DNA of 19,978 nucleotides from Methylovirgula sp. (GCA_030040215.1 JASHUD010000207.1:1-19978), one strand, 5' to 3'; positions 7,080 to 14,338 are shown, numbered from the stretch's first letter. Notes: generated by a model not told the origin, from the letters alone. Made by a program: numbers and translations.

Positions 7080-8240
7080 ATGACGCTGATGCTTGCGAGC
7101 GTCGCGGACACGGCGGAAGCCGGGATCGCGCTCATCGAAGGTGCCGATATCATTGATCTCAAGGATCCGACGCAGCCGCCGCTCGGTGCGTTGGATCTTG
7201 CAACCGTTCGCGCCGCGGTCGCCGCGATCGACGGCCGCCGTCCGGTAAGCGCCGTCGTCGGCGCGCCGGACCTGTCGCCGCAACAGATCGCCACGGCAGC
7301 CGAAGCGCTCGTTGCCACCGGCGTCGATTACGTGAAGATCGGCCTGCTTCCAGGCGCGGCGAAGGCCGCGATCGAAGCACTGCATCCGCTCGCCGCGAAG
7401 GTTAACCTCGTCGCCGTATTTTTTGCCGACCTATCGCACGATTTTTCGCTGCTTGCCGCTCTCGGCACGGCCGGGTTCAAAGGTGCGATGCTCGACACCG
7501 CGACAAAGCGCGGGCTGCGCCTCCCCGATCACATCGACATTGCCGGCCTCAAGACGTTCGTCGATCTTTGTCACGATGCAAAGCTGCTGGCCGGGCTTGC
7601 CGGATCGCTGCAGCCGCCGGACGTCTCCCGCCTATTGCCGCTTGGCCCCAATATTCTCGGCTTCCGCGGTACGCTTTGCGTGGGCCACCAACGCACGCAG
7701 CGCATCGACGCGGCGCAAGTGAAACTGGTGCGCGCGCTCATCCCGCGTGAGGCCGGCGAACTCGACGATGAAACCAAGGTCGATTGGCGGCTTCTTTCGG
7801 CGCGCGGCTATTCGCGCGATAGCGAGCAGAAGGATACCGACAAAGTCTTCCTACACGATCTCGTGCTGCCCGTAGCCATCGGCGCCTACGATTTCGAGCG
7901 CGATCACAGGCAAAGGGTGCGTTTCAACGTCGATATCGACGTGCGCCGGGCCGCTCACCATGCCGAGGATATGCGCGACGTCTTCTCTTACGATCTCATC
8001 GCCGACGCAATCCGGTTGGTCCTCAGTCGCGGCCACATCGATCTCGTCGAGACTCTGGCCGAGCGGATTGCCGACGCGCTTCTCGCCCAGCCGCGCGTCG
8101 CTTGCGTGAATATCCGCGTCGAGAAACTCGACGTCCTGGATGGCAGCGTCGGCATCGAGATCAAGCGCGAACGCCAAGCGCAGTCCGGCGTGACGCGTCA
8201 GCTTTTCGCTCAGCTCTCCGCTGCTTCGCCGGGCGATTAG
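7080..8240 (+). CDS. mfnB: Fusion of (5-formylfuran-3-yl)methyl phosphate synthase (MfnB) and dihydroneopterin aldolase (FolB)
   Basis: A 386-residue two-domain protein. Residues 1 to about 235 match MfnB (DUF556), a TIM barrel that makes the furan ring of methanofuran/methylofuran from two glyceraldehyde 3-phosphates; K28 in IIDLKDPTQPPLGAL, K86 in VDYVKIGLLPG and D139/K143 in MLDTATKRG fit the lysine-rich active site. After a linker (about 236-254), residues 255-365 match dihydroneopterin aldolase: IGAYDFER with E273, SYDL with Y304, and VEKLDV with K349, which aligns with the catalytic lysine of FolB. Both halves keep their key residues, so both may be active. One protein would serve methylofuran and pterin synthesis. 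It starts at ATG 7080 behind a TATAAT promoter, without a clear ribosome binding site, and is followed three bases later by the kinase gene. Confidence 0.9.
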   Translation: MTLMLASVADTAEAGIALIEGADIIDLKDPTQPPLGALDLATVRAAVAAIDGRRPVSAVVGAPDLSPQQIATAAEALVATGVDYVKIGLLPGAAKAAIEALHPLAAKVNLVAVFFADLSHDFSLLAALGTAGFKGAMLDTATKRGLRLPDHIDIAGLKTFVDLCHDAKLLAGLAGSLQPPDVSRLLPLGPNILGFRGTLCVGHQRTQRIDAAQVKLVRALIPREAGELDDETKVDWRLLSARGYSRDSEQKDTDKVFLHDLVLPVAIGAYDFERDHRQRVRFNVDIDVRRAAHHAEDMRDVFSYDLIADAIRLVLSRGHIDLVETLAERIADALLAQPRVACVNIRVEKLDVLDGSVGIEIKRERQAQSGVTRQLFAQLSAASPGD

Positions 8241-8243
8241 AGT

Positions 8244-8900
8244 GTGAGCCGCGCCGCAATCGATAGTGCGCGGCGAAAAGCTCCGCCTCTTCTCGTGGCG
8301 AAGCTCGGCGGCAGTCTTGCCGGCAGTCGCGAGTTGACCACTTGGCTCGCCGCGCTCGACCGTTTCGCCGGCCCGCTGATCCTCGTGCCGGGCGGCGGTG
8401 CGTTCGCCGATACCGTGCGCGCCGTGCAGGCCAAGATGCGCTGCGACGATGCGGCGGCGCACCGCATGGCGCTCCTTGCCATGGAGCAATTCGGCGTCGC
8501 GCTCGCGTCGCTCTGGCCGCGGCTCGCGTGCGTCGCAACGCCGGCCGCGATCCGGCACGCCTTGCGACGCAACGAGGTCGCCTGCTGGATGCCGACCCTG
8601 ATGGTGCTCGACTCCGATCTGCCGAAATCCTGGGAAGTCACGTCGGATACGCTCTCAGCGTGGGTTGCCAAAAAGCTCGGCGCAAAAAAACTGCTGTTGA
8701 TCAAAAGCGTCGACACTGGGTCGAAACTTCACGTTGGAGTTGCCGAGCTCGTGAACACCGGAATGATCGATCCGCTGTTCCCGCAGCATGCGGCGAAAAG
8801 CGGTGCGGAGGTCTTCATCGCCGGACCCGGCTGGCTTGCCTCCGCAGCTTCGATCCTGATGCAAGGCCAAGTGCCCGGCACGAGAGTGCGGGTGGCGTAG
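8244..8900 (+). CDS. Amino-acid-kinase-family protein, MfnE-like (aminomethylfuran phosphate kinase candidate)
   Basis: A 218-residue member of the aspartate/glutamate/uridylate kinase superfamily: VAKLGGSLAG (about 18-27), LVPGGGAFAD (47-56), SDTLSAWVAKKLGAKKLLLIKS in the middle, and a C-terminal FIAGPGWLASAASILMQG. In archaea MfnE of this superfamily phosphorylates 5-(aminomethyl)-3-furanmethanol phosphate to the diphosphate in methanofuran synthesis. Placement directly after the MfnB domain supports the same role for methylofuran, which is inference. The start is GTG at 8244, three bases after the previous stop, suggesting translational coupling. No other in-frame start would preserve the first beta strand. 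It is followed by the DHPS-like gene. Confidence 0.82.
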   Translation: MSRAAIDSARRKAPPLLVAKLGGSLAGSRELTTWLAALDRFAGPLILVPGGGAFADTVRAVQAKMRCDDAAAHRMALLAMEQFGVALASLWPRLACVATPAAIRHALRRNEVACWMPTLMVLDSDLPKSWEVTSDTLSAWVAKKLGAKKLLLIKSVDTGSKLHVGVAELVNTGMIDPLFPQHAAKSGAEVFIAGPGWLASAASILMQGQVPGTRVRVA

Positions 8901-8971
8901 CAACGCCAACTTTGCCGAGCCCGTCCGAAGGTTGGATAATGGGCGTACCGGCCGAACTGAAGCTAGGAACT

Positions 8972-10369
8972 ATGACCGAGCGTCTGCTGCTGCTCACCGG
9001 ACATTACGCCTATCCACGGCTCGTCAAGCTCATGAGCGGCCTCGGCCCGCTGCCGTTTGCCTGGCGCGTGCACGACATCGGAGTCAAAGTCGCGGCGCTG
9101 ATGACCGAGGCGATCATTCTGCGCCGCCTGCCGCGCCCGCTCGATGCGGACCGCATCATCCTGCCGGGACGTTGCCGTGCCGATCTCGTGTCGCTCTCGA
9201 AGGAGATCGGCGTCGCCTGCGAACGCGGCCCCGACGAGTTGGCCGACCTTCCCGCCTTTTTCGGACGCGGCGGCCGTAAACTCGATCTTTCCAAACACGA
9301 GATTCGCATCTTCAGCGAGATTGTCGACGCCTCGGGCTTGTCGCTCGACGTGATTCTTGCCCGCGCGGCGGCGATGCGCGGAGCCGGGGCGGACGTCATC
9401 GATCTCGGCTGCCTTCCCGACACGCCCTTCCCGCGTCTCGAAGACAGCGTGCGCGCCTTGAAGGCGGCGGGTCATGCGGTCAGCGTCGATTCGGCCAATG
9501 CGGAGGAACTCGAGCGCGGCGCCGCCGCGGGCGCCGATTTTCTGTTGAGCCTCACCGAAGCGAGCCTCCATATCGCGCGCGACTATCCGGTGACGCCGAT
9601 CTTGATTCCGCAACCGCATTCGAATCTCGATTCGTTGCGCCGCTTGGCGGAAACCGCCGCCGCCGAGGACATTTCCTTCATTCTCGATCCGATCCTCGAC
9701 CCGATCCAATTCGGGTTTGCCGAGTCGCTGGCCCGTTATATCGAAATGCGCCGGCTGATGCCGGAAGCGCCGATGATGATGGGTACCGGCAATCTGACCG
9801 AACTTACCGAAGCCGATTCGAGCGGCGTCACCGCCTTGCTGCTCGGCCTCTGCTCGGAGCTCTCGATCCGCAACGTGCTGGTCGTGCAGGTGAGCCCGCA
9901 TACGCGGCGCACCATCGCCGAACATGACGCTGCGCGCCGGCTGATGTATGCGGCGCACGCCGAAGAGGCTTTACCGAAAGGTTTCGGCGCCGGCCTCAAT
10001 CAAGTGCACGACATGAAGCCGTTCCTCTCCTCGCCGGCCGAGATCGAGGAGCGTGCCAAAGACGTGAGCGACGCCAACTATCGCATCGAAGTCGCCGAAG
10101 ACGGCATCCACCTTTATAACCGCGCCGGCCATCACGTGGCGCGCGAGGCGATGGCGCTCTATCCGCATCTTGCCGTAGGCGGAGACGACGCGCACGCTTT
10201 TTATCTCGGCGCCGAGCTTGCCAAGGCGGAGATCGCATTCGCGCTCGGCAAGCGCTATATCCAGGACGAGCCGCTCGATTTCGGCGTCGCGACGGAGCGC
10301 GTCGAAGAGGATCTGACGCGGTTGCGGGCGATCGGCCACACGTTGCGCGCCGGTAAGGCGGAGAGCTAG
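8972..10369 (+). CDS. Dihydropteroate synthase-like protein of methanopterin gene clusters
   Basis: A 465-residue protein. The core resembles the pterin-binding TIM barrel of dihydropteroate synthase: ARAAAMRGAGADVIDLGCLP, HAVSVDSANAEELERGAAAG, SFILDPILDPIQFGFAES and MMMGTGNLTELTEADSSG. Flanking N- and C-terminal regions are not part of ordinary FolP. It matches the archaeal 'dihydropteroate synthase-related' type (recalled as TIGR00284 and relatives) found in methanogens and methylotrophs. The expected role is joining the pterin to the MptG product during H4MPT synthesis; this is inference from family and context. I chose the ATG at 8972 (MTERLLLLTG), the start I recall as conserved. An in-frame ATG at 8939 with GAAGG seven bases upstream is a real alternative. 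The DUF447 gene starts three bases after its stop. Confidence 0.85.
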   Translation: MTERLLLLTGHYAYPRLVKLMSGLGPLPFAWRVHDIGVKVAALMTEAIILRRLPRPLDADRIILPGRCRADLVSLSKEIGVACERGPDELADLPAFFGRGGRKLDLSKHEIRIFSEIVDASGLSLDVILARAAAMRGAGADVIDLGCLPDTPFPRLEDSVRALKAAGHAVSVDSANAEELERGAAAGADFLLSLTEASLHIARDYPVTPILIPQPHSNLDSLRRLAETAAAEDISFILDPILDPIQFGFAESLARYIEMRRLMPEAPMMMGTGNLTELTEADSSGVTALLLGLCSELSIRNVLVVQVSPHTRRTIAEHDAARRLMYAAHAEEALPKGFGAGLNQVHDMKPFLSSPAEIEERAKDVSDANYRIEVAEDGIHLYNRAGHHVAREAMALYPHLAVGGDDAHAFYLGAELAKAEIAFALGKRYIQDEPLDFGVATERVEEDLTRLRAIGHTLRAGKAES

Positions 10370-10372
10370 CCG

Positions 10373-10960
10373 ATGATCCGCGAGGTAATCGTCACCACCG
10401 TCGATGCTTCCGGAAAAGCGCATATCGCGCCGTTCGGGCTGATCGCCGCGGGCGAAGAATGGATTATCGCGCCGTTCCGCCCCTCGGCGACGTTAGCCAA
10501 TCTGCAAGAGGTTCCCTACGCGGTCGCCAATTATACAGACGACGTGCGGATCTTTGCCGGATGTCTGACGGGGCGGCGCGAATGGCCACTCGCACCGATC
10601 GGCACGTTTCTAGTGCCGCGCCTAGCCGATGCGCTCGCGCACGCCGAGCTTGCGGTAGAACGTATCGAGGAGGATGCGCGGCGGCCGCGCTTCTTCTGCC
10701 GCGTGTTGCGGCAAGAACAGCACACGCCCTTCCAAGGCCTCAACCGCGCCAAAGCCGCGGTGCTCGAATTGGCGGTCCTTGTCAGCCGCCTCGATTTCCT
10801 GCCGCGCGACAAGATCGAGCGCGAGATCGAGTATCTGAAGATCGCCATCGACAAGACGGCAGGACCGGAGGAGAAGGAAGCCTGGGGCTGGCTTGTGGAG
10901 AAAGTCGAGGCGCATCTCGGCGACCGGGAGCCGGCACATGCCCGCGGAGAGGGCAGCTAA
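10373..10960 (+). CDS. DUF447 family protein (flavin-reductase-like split barrel)
   Basis: A 195-residue protein beginning IREVIVTTVDASGKAHIAPFGL, continuing WIIAPFRPSATLANLQEVPYAVANYTDDVRIFAGCLTG, and ending with a helical segment with LNRAKAAVLELAVLVSRL and LKIAIDKTAGPEEKEAWGWL. This fits DUF447, a flavin-binding split-barrel family found in archaea and in H4MPT-using bacteria. No function is established; a redox step in cofactor synthesis is a reasonable guess given a possible flavin site. It is the last of four same-strand genes, three bases after the DHPS-like stop. Its TAA overlaps the stop of the convergent MfnF-like gene by four bases, leaving no room for a separate terminator. Confidence 0.8.
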   Translation: MIREVIVTTVDASGKAHIAPFGLIAAGEEWIIAPFRPSATLANLQEVPYAVANYTDDVRIFAGCLTGRREWPLAPIGTFLVPRLADALAHAELAVERIEEDARRPRFFCRVLRQEQHTPFQGLNRAKAAVLELAVLVSRLDFLPRDKIEREIEYLKIAIDKTAGPEEKEAWGWLVEKVEAHLGDREPAHARGEGS

Positions 10961-11985
10961 CTAGCTTCGAGCAGCAGCGCGACTGCGCAAGCCGGCACGC
11001 AATCGGCCGCCTTCGCGCGCCGCTCCGGCAACGCGGGGATTACTTCGTCAAAATCCACGTAAGGCCGGCCGAGTCGCTCGGCGAGCTTGCGCGCCACGAA
11101 ACGCCCGACGCCGGCGCCGATGATCGGTGCGCCACTATCGATTTCGGTGCGCGAAAGCGCGAGATAAGCGCCATCGGTGATCTCGCGCAATTGCGCCTCT
11201 GCGAAAAAATGCGCCAGCTGCGTCAGCGCGGCGGCGCTTACATCCTTGGCATCATAGCCGATCTGCCGCGCGAGCCGCGCCCTCGAGGCCTCGATCGTTT
11301 TCGGCTGCCCGTCGGCCGTCGCCATCTGGTCGGCGCCCTCGGGCAATTCGCCGAGAATGCGATAGACGTCGCTGGCATTGGCGAACCATTCGTTCATGAG
11401 CGTCACCCAACGCCCGGCGAAGGGAACGAGCCGCAGACCCGCCATCAGAAAGCTGCGCACGACGCCGGCATAGACGAGTTCTCCGTAGGCCATGCGCTCG
11501 GGATCGCTCACGCCGCGCGCCGCCACCCGACGCGCGCGGATCGGAATGAGATCCGTGGTCGTCGAGCCGATATCGACAAACAGGCCGTCCGCAAAATGCC
11601 GCGCAGCCAGCGCGGCACTTGCGTGCCAATTGGCGGATGCGATGGCCGCCGTATGCGCCGCGACGCGCTCGGCGGACACAAAACCGCGATCGCCGGCGTA
11701 GTAGAGGACTGGTTGCGGCGCGAGTTCGCGGCTCATGATCTCGGCGACCGCAGCGACGCCGACCTGCCGATCGGCAAACGTATCGGAAAGCTCGGCCGTC
11801 ATCGTCACGGCATTGCGCTCGGCCGAACCGAGCGCCGTTTTGGCTTCGGCGAAGGCGCGGTCGAGTTCCGAGAGGCCGAGCCATAGCGGCGAGGCAATCT
11901 GCACCACATCGACGATGCGGCCGGCCTCGAGCCGCGCCGCCTTCAAATGGGCGCCGCCGATATCCCACCCGATGACGCTATTCAT
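10957..11985 (-). CDS. Hydantoinase/oxoprolinase-superfamily protein, MfnF-like
   Basis: A 342-residue ASKHA-fold protein with the phosphate-1 motif VIGWDIGGAHLKAARLE at the N-terminus, a second glycine-rich motif GLFVDIGSTTTDLIPIRA in the middle, and a glycine-rich GAPIIGAGVGRFVARKLAERLGR near the C-terminus. Methylotroph clusters contain such a hydantoinase-A-related protein. In archaea MfnF of this superfamily joins the furan diphosphate to the tyramine-derived part of methanofuran. With MfnB- and MfnE-like genes nearby, the same step in methylofuran synthesis is likely here, by inference. I start at ATG 11983-11985, just before the first beta strand; an ATG at 12027 with GGAGAG upstream would add 14 residues. 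It converges on the DUF447 gene and is divergent from the HisA-like gene. Confidence 0.82.
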   Translation of the reverse strand: MNSVIGWDIGGAHLKAARLEAGRIVDVVQIASPLWLGLSELDRAFAEAKTALGSAERNAVTMTAELSDTFADRQVGVAAVAEIMSRELAPQPVLYYAGDRGFVSAERVAAHTAAIASANWHASAALAARHFADGLFVDIGSTTTDLIPIRARRVAARGVSDPERMAYGELVYAGVVRSFLMAGLRLVPFAGRWVTLMNEWFANASDVYRILGELPEGADQMATADGQPKTIEASRARLARQIGYDAKDVSAAALTQLAHFFAEAQLREITDGAYLALSRTEIDSGAPIIGAGVGRFVARKLAERLGRPYVDFDEVIPALPERRAKAADCVPACAVALLLEAS

Positions 11986-12037
11986 GCAATCGTGAAATGC
12001 CTCCTTGCCGGCAAAATGCTCTAGCATGAGAACATCT

Positions 12038-12062
12038 CTCCGCGAAACGGAGCGCGCGATTG
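12038..12062 (+). promoter_or_regulatory. Ribosome binding site hairpin and TTG start of the HisA-like gene
   Basis: CTCCG at 12038-12042 can pair with CGGAG at 12048-12052 across CGAAA. CGGAG is the only Shine-Dalgarno-like sequence before the TTG start at 12060-12062, and no in-frame ATG exists between that TTG and the TGA at 12027-12029. The hairpin may mask the ribosome binding site. The stem is only five pairs. Confidence 0.28.
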
Positions 12063-12758
12063 GAGGTAATCCCCGTCATCGATCTTAAAGGCGGCGCGGT
12101 GGTGCGCGCCCAAAAGGGCGAGCGGCATCTTTATATGCCGATCGAAACGCCGCTCGCGCCGACGAGCCGGCCGGCCGATGTCATCGCCGGCTTCCTGGCG
12201 CTGCATCCGTTTCGTACGGTTTACATTGCCGATCTCGACGCAATCGAAGGAAAAGGCGATCATTCCGCCGCGATTGCCGCTCTCGAAGCGGACTTTCCAA
12301 GAGTTGATTTCTGGGTCGATTGTGGGACCGGCACAAGCGCGGAGGCAGCCGCCTGGCTCGCCGCGCATCGCGGCGATCTCGTCTTCGGCAGCGAGAGTTT
12401 GCGCGATGCCGGCCTGATCGCGGGCTTGGCGCAGCAATCGCGCAGCCTCTTGTCGCTCGATTTCCACGGCGAGGAATTTCAGGGGCCGGCGCAACTTGCG
12501 GGAGACGCGTCGCTCTGGCCGGCGCGCCTCATCGCCATGACGTTGGCGCGGGTCGGCAGCCATGCGGGACCAGACTTCGATCGGCTGCTGGATATCCAGG
12601 CAAAGTCCGCGGGCCGCCATGCGATTTATGCCGCCGGCGGCTTGCGCGGTCCGGAAGATCTGCGGCTTTTGGAGAACGCCGGAATGGCCGGCGTTCTCGT
12701 CGCCTCGGCCCTGCACGATGGGCGCCTCGACGCCCGACATCTGCGCAATCGACCGTAA
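12060..12758 (+). CDS. HisA/HisF-family TIM-barrel protein of the H4MPT cluster
   Basis: A 232-residue (beta/alpha)8 barrel related to HisA. It keeps the first-strand aspartate (PVIDLKGG, D8), an aspartate on a mid-barrel strand (LLSLDFHGEEF, D134) and the C-terminal phosphate loop AAGGLRGPED (191-200). The N-terminal half phosphate loop GGIR of true HisA is replaced by DCGTGTS. It matches the HisA/HisF-related group of methanogens and methylotrophs (recalled as TIGR00734) rather than a histidine gene, and no his genes are near. Its reaction is unknown; a sugar-phosphate rearrangement in H4MPT or methylofuran synthesis is inferred. The start is TTG at 12060. Its stop codon lies at the base of the fae terminator hairpin. 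Confidence 0.85.
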   Translation: MEVIPVIDLKGGAVVRAQKGERHLYMPIETPLAPTSRPADVIAGFLALHPFRTVYIADLDAIEGKGDHSAAIAALEADFPRVDFWVDCGTGTSAEAAAWLAAHRGDLVFGSESLRDAGLIAGLAQQSRSLLSLDFHGEEFQGPAQLAGDASLWPARLIAMTLARVGSHAGPDFDRLLDIQAKSAGRHAIYAAGGLRGPEDLRLLENAGMAGVLVASALHDGRLDARHLRNRP

Positions 12759-12782
12759 AAAAGGGGAGCCGAACGGCTCCCC
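12757..12782 (-). terminator. Intrinsic terminator of fae
   Basis: Read on the minus strand, GGGGAGCC at 12782-12775, loop GTTC, and GGCTCCCC at 12770-12763 form a perfect eight-pair stem followed by TTTTTT (12762-12757). It begins 30 bases after the fae stop. The T-run overlaps the TAA of the convergent HisA-like gene, whose transcript also forms the same hairpin but without a T-run after it. Confidence 0.85.
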
Positions 12783-12812
12783 TGTGGAGATCTCTGCAAA
12801 GGTCCCGGCGGA

Positions 12813-13322
12813 TCACGACGGCGAGAAGGGATGCTTCGCACTGTCGCGTTTGGCAACGACTTCCGAAGCCTTCGGCTCGCCGCGTACCGCGCGGGCGATT
12901 GCTTCTTTGGTGGCACGATAGTTGAAGTCGTGGATCTTCTTGTCGTCGTTGGCTTCCCAATGGATGAATACGCCGACGCTGATGAACAGATCGTCGGCCT
13001 CTTCCACCGGGATCACACCTTCGGCAACGCTGTCGGCGACCGCTTTGGCAACGGCATGCTGCGCCGGGCCGAACATTTGCACGGCCTGTTTGGCACCTTT
13101 GATCGTAACCTTGTTGAAGAGAATCGTATTCGGCTTGGCGAGAAGATTCGGGGCGACCACGGCAAGCAGCGTGGTAAACCCGTCCTTGTTGTTGACGAGC
13201 GCATTGGCGAAGGCGGTCTCGGCCGCGCTGCCGCGCGGTCCGATCAAGAGGTCGATGTGGGCGACCTCATTGCCATCGCCGACGAGCGACTCGCCGACAC
13301 CAAGCTTCGTTATCTTGGCCAT
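12813..13322 (-). CDS. fae: Formaldehyde-activating enzyme Fae
   Basis: Fae condenses formaldehyde with tetrahydromethanopterin to methylene-H4MPT in the cytoplasm and protects the cell from free formaldehyde. The 169-residue protein has the usual N-terminus MAKITKLGVGESLVGDGNEV followed by the conserved histidine at residue 22 (EVAHIDLLIGPRG), then LLAVVAPNLLAKPNT, VQMFGPAQHAVAKAVADSV, FISVGVFIHWEANDDKKI and the C-terminal GEPKAS. It matches the methylotroph bacterial form closely over its full length. The start is ATG at 13320-13322 with GGAGGAAAG just upstream; an in-frame start seven codons earlier has no such site. It stands alone between orf7 and its own terminator. A small hairpin lies in its leader. 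Confidence 0.97.
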   Translation of the reverse strand: MAKITKLGVGESLVGDGNEVAHIDLLIGPRGSAAETAFANALVNNKDGFTTLLAVVAPNLLAKPNTILFNKVTIKGAKQAVQMFGPAQHAVAKAVADSVAEGVIPVEEADDLFISVGVFIHWEANDDKKIHDFNYRATKEAIARAVRGEPKASEVVAKRDSAKHPFSPS

Positions 13323-13350
13323 TATCTTTCCTCCGGTGAACACTAATCCC

Positions 13351-13368
13351 TGCCGAAATCCATCGGCA
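13351..13368 (-). other. Small hairpin in the fae leader
   Basis: TGCCGA and TCGGCA are perfect six-base complements separated by six bases, about 30 bases before the fae start. It may be a leader structure or an operator. A possible weak promoter (CTGACA with a 17-base spacer to TTTTGC) lies just upstream on the minus strand but is not convincing. Confidence 0.3.
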
Positions 13369-13406
13369 AAACAAACGTCTATCTTTGTTGTCAGCGCCCC
13401 TGGTAC

Positions 13407-13426
13407 GCCGGCACGCCCGTGCCGGC
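13407..13426 (-). repeat. Perfect inverted repeat between orf7 and fae
   Basis: GCCGGCAC at 13407-13414 and GTGCCGGC at 13419-13426 are perfect complements around a four-base loop. No T-run follows on either strand. It lies between the orf7 stop and the fae leader, so it could separate the mptG-orf7 operon from fae as a Rho-dependent end, an RNA-stabilising stem or a protein site. The rest of 13369-13489 shows nothing else clear. Confidence 0.45.
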
Positions 13427-13489
13427 CTCTACCGAATAGGCCGGTTGGCCAGATAGCGGCGGAGCCAATCCGCGCGCCTCAATCAAGCA

Positions 13490-14338
13490 TCATTGTGACG
13501 CTTGAGCAAGATGCTCGCGCAGCCGATCCGCGAAAAGCGTCGCCACCGTGAGGTCGGCACTCGTTCCGGGATTGCGCTGGCGCGACTTGAGGCGCGCGTC
13601 GAAAGCCAGCAAGTCGGTGAGACAATCAACTTTACGTGCTTGAAAAGTCATAAGCATTTCCGACGCTTCGCGTTGTACCTCGCGCGCCGCGGCAAGTCCG
13701 AATTTGCGCGCGATATGGGTATCGGGAATGGCGGACAAAAATTGCAGATAAATCGCGACCGCGCGCCATGGTGACATAAGGCCACATTGGCGCGCCGCTT
13801 CCAGCGCTTCCAAACCGGTCGCAAAAACATCATGGAAATTCGAGACGTACTGGCATGCTACGGTATCGCGCTCGGCCGCCTCCGCCATCGCCTGCAAAAG
13901 TCCGACCGTCGCCGGTCCGCGCACGTCGTAGCGGACTGCTTCGCCAAGCCCGCCGGGATTTGCCAGCCGAATGGCGCGAAACACCTGTTCCGCATCGTCG
14001 CGATCCAGTTTTTTCAGAAGGGCCGCAAGCGCCGCCCGTAGATCGGCGTCGCCGCGTTCGGCGGCCGCGGCGAGCGGCGCGCAAAGCAGGAGAATGCCAA
14101 GGTTGGTATTCATGCCTAACGCGGCGCGCGTCGCTTCCACCGCCGCAAGAATGCGCGTTCCGATGCTTGCACCGCGCGCCGACAATGCGGGCGCCGCGAC
14201 TTCGGCGCTTTTCAGAAAATCCTCGGCCGTCATGCCGTGACCGGCGCCGAAGACGTGAACGTTGCCGGGTTTCGGCGCTTCGATCTCTTCCCGGCATGCC
14301 GCCAAGAACGCCTCGCCAATCTCGGCGGGATTGATCAA
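13490..14338 (-). CDS. Triphosphoribosyl-dephospho-CoA synthase-like protein (methylotroph 'orf7' type)
   Basis: A 282-residue protein of the CitG/MdcB family: APKPGNVHVF with PKPGNVH at 22-28, MNTNLGILLLCAPLA from residue 76, AIRLANPGGLGEAVRYDVRG, an AIPDTHIARKFG segment at about 203-214, and NPGTSADL at 256-263. CitG transfers a ribosyl triphosphate group from ATP to dephospho-CoA. Here the context is H4MPT synthesis, not citrate lyase, so a phosphoribosyl transfer onto the H4MPT side chain is plausible but unproven. The homologous position in Methylobacterium, as I recall, is orf7 next to fae. The start is TTG at 14336-14338, overlapping the TGA of the upstream gene (TTGA), with AGGTGG just before it: translational coupling. 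It ends the operon. Confidence 0.85.
   Translation of the reverse strand: MINPAEIGEAFLAACREEIEAPKPGNVHVFGAGHGMTAEDFLKSAEVAAPALSARGASIGTRILAAVEATRAALGMNTNLGILLLCAPLAAAAERGDADLRAALAALLKKLDRDDAEQVFRAIRLANPGGLGEAVRYDVRGPATVGLLQAMAEAAERDTVACQYVSNFHDVFATGLEALEAARQCGLMSPWRAVAIYLQFLSAIPDTHIARKFGLAAAREVQREASEMLMTFQARKVDCLTDLLAFDARLKSRQRNPGTSADLTVATLFADRLREHLAQASQ

Noticed and set aside
8342..8938. Upstream in-frame extension of the DHPS-like gene
   Set aside because: The extension overlaps the kinase gene in another frame and shows no conserved motifs. The conserved protein starts at 8972 or 8939.
12060..12758. Annotation as the histidine biosynthesis gene hisA
   Set aside because: One phosphate loop differs, no other his gene is near, and the protein fits the HisA-related group of H4MPT organisms better.
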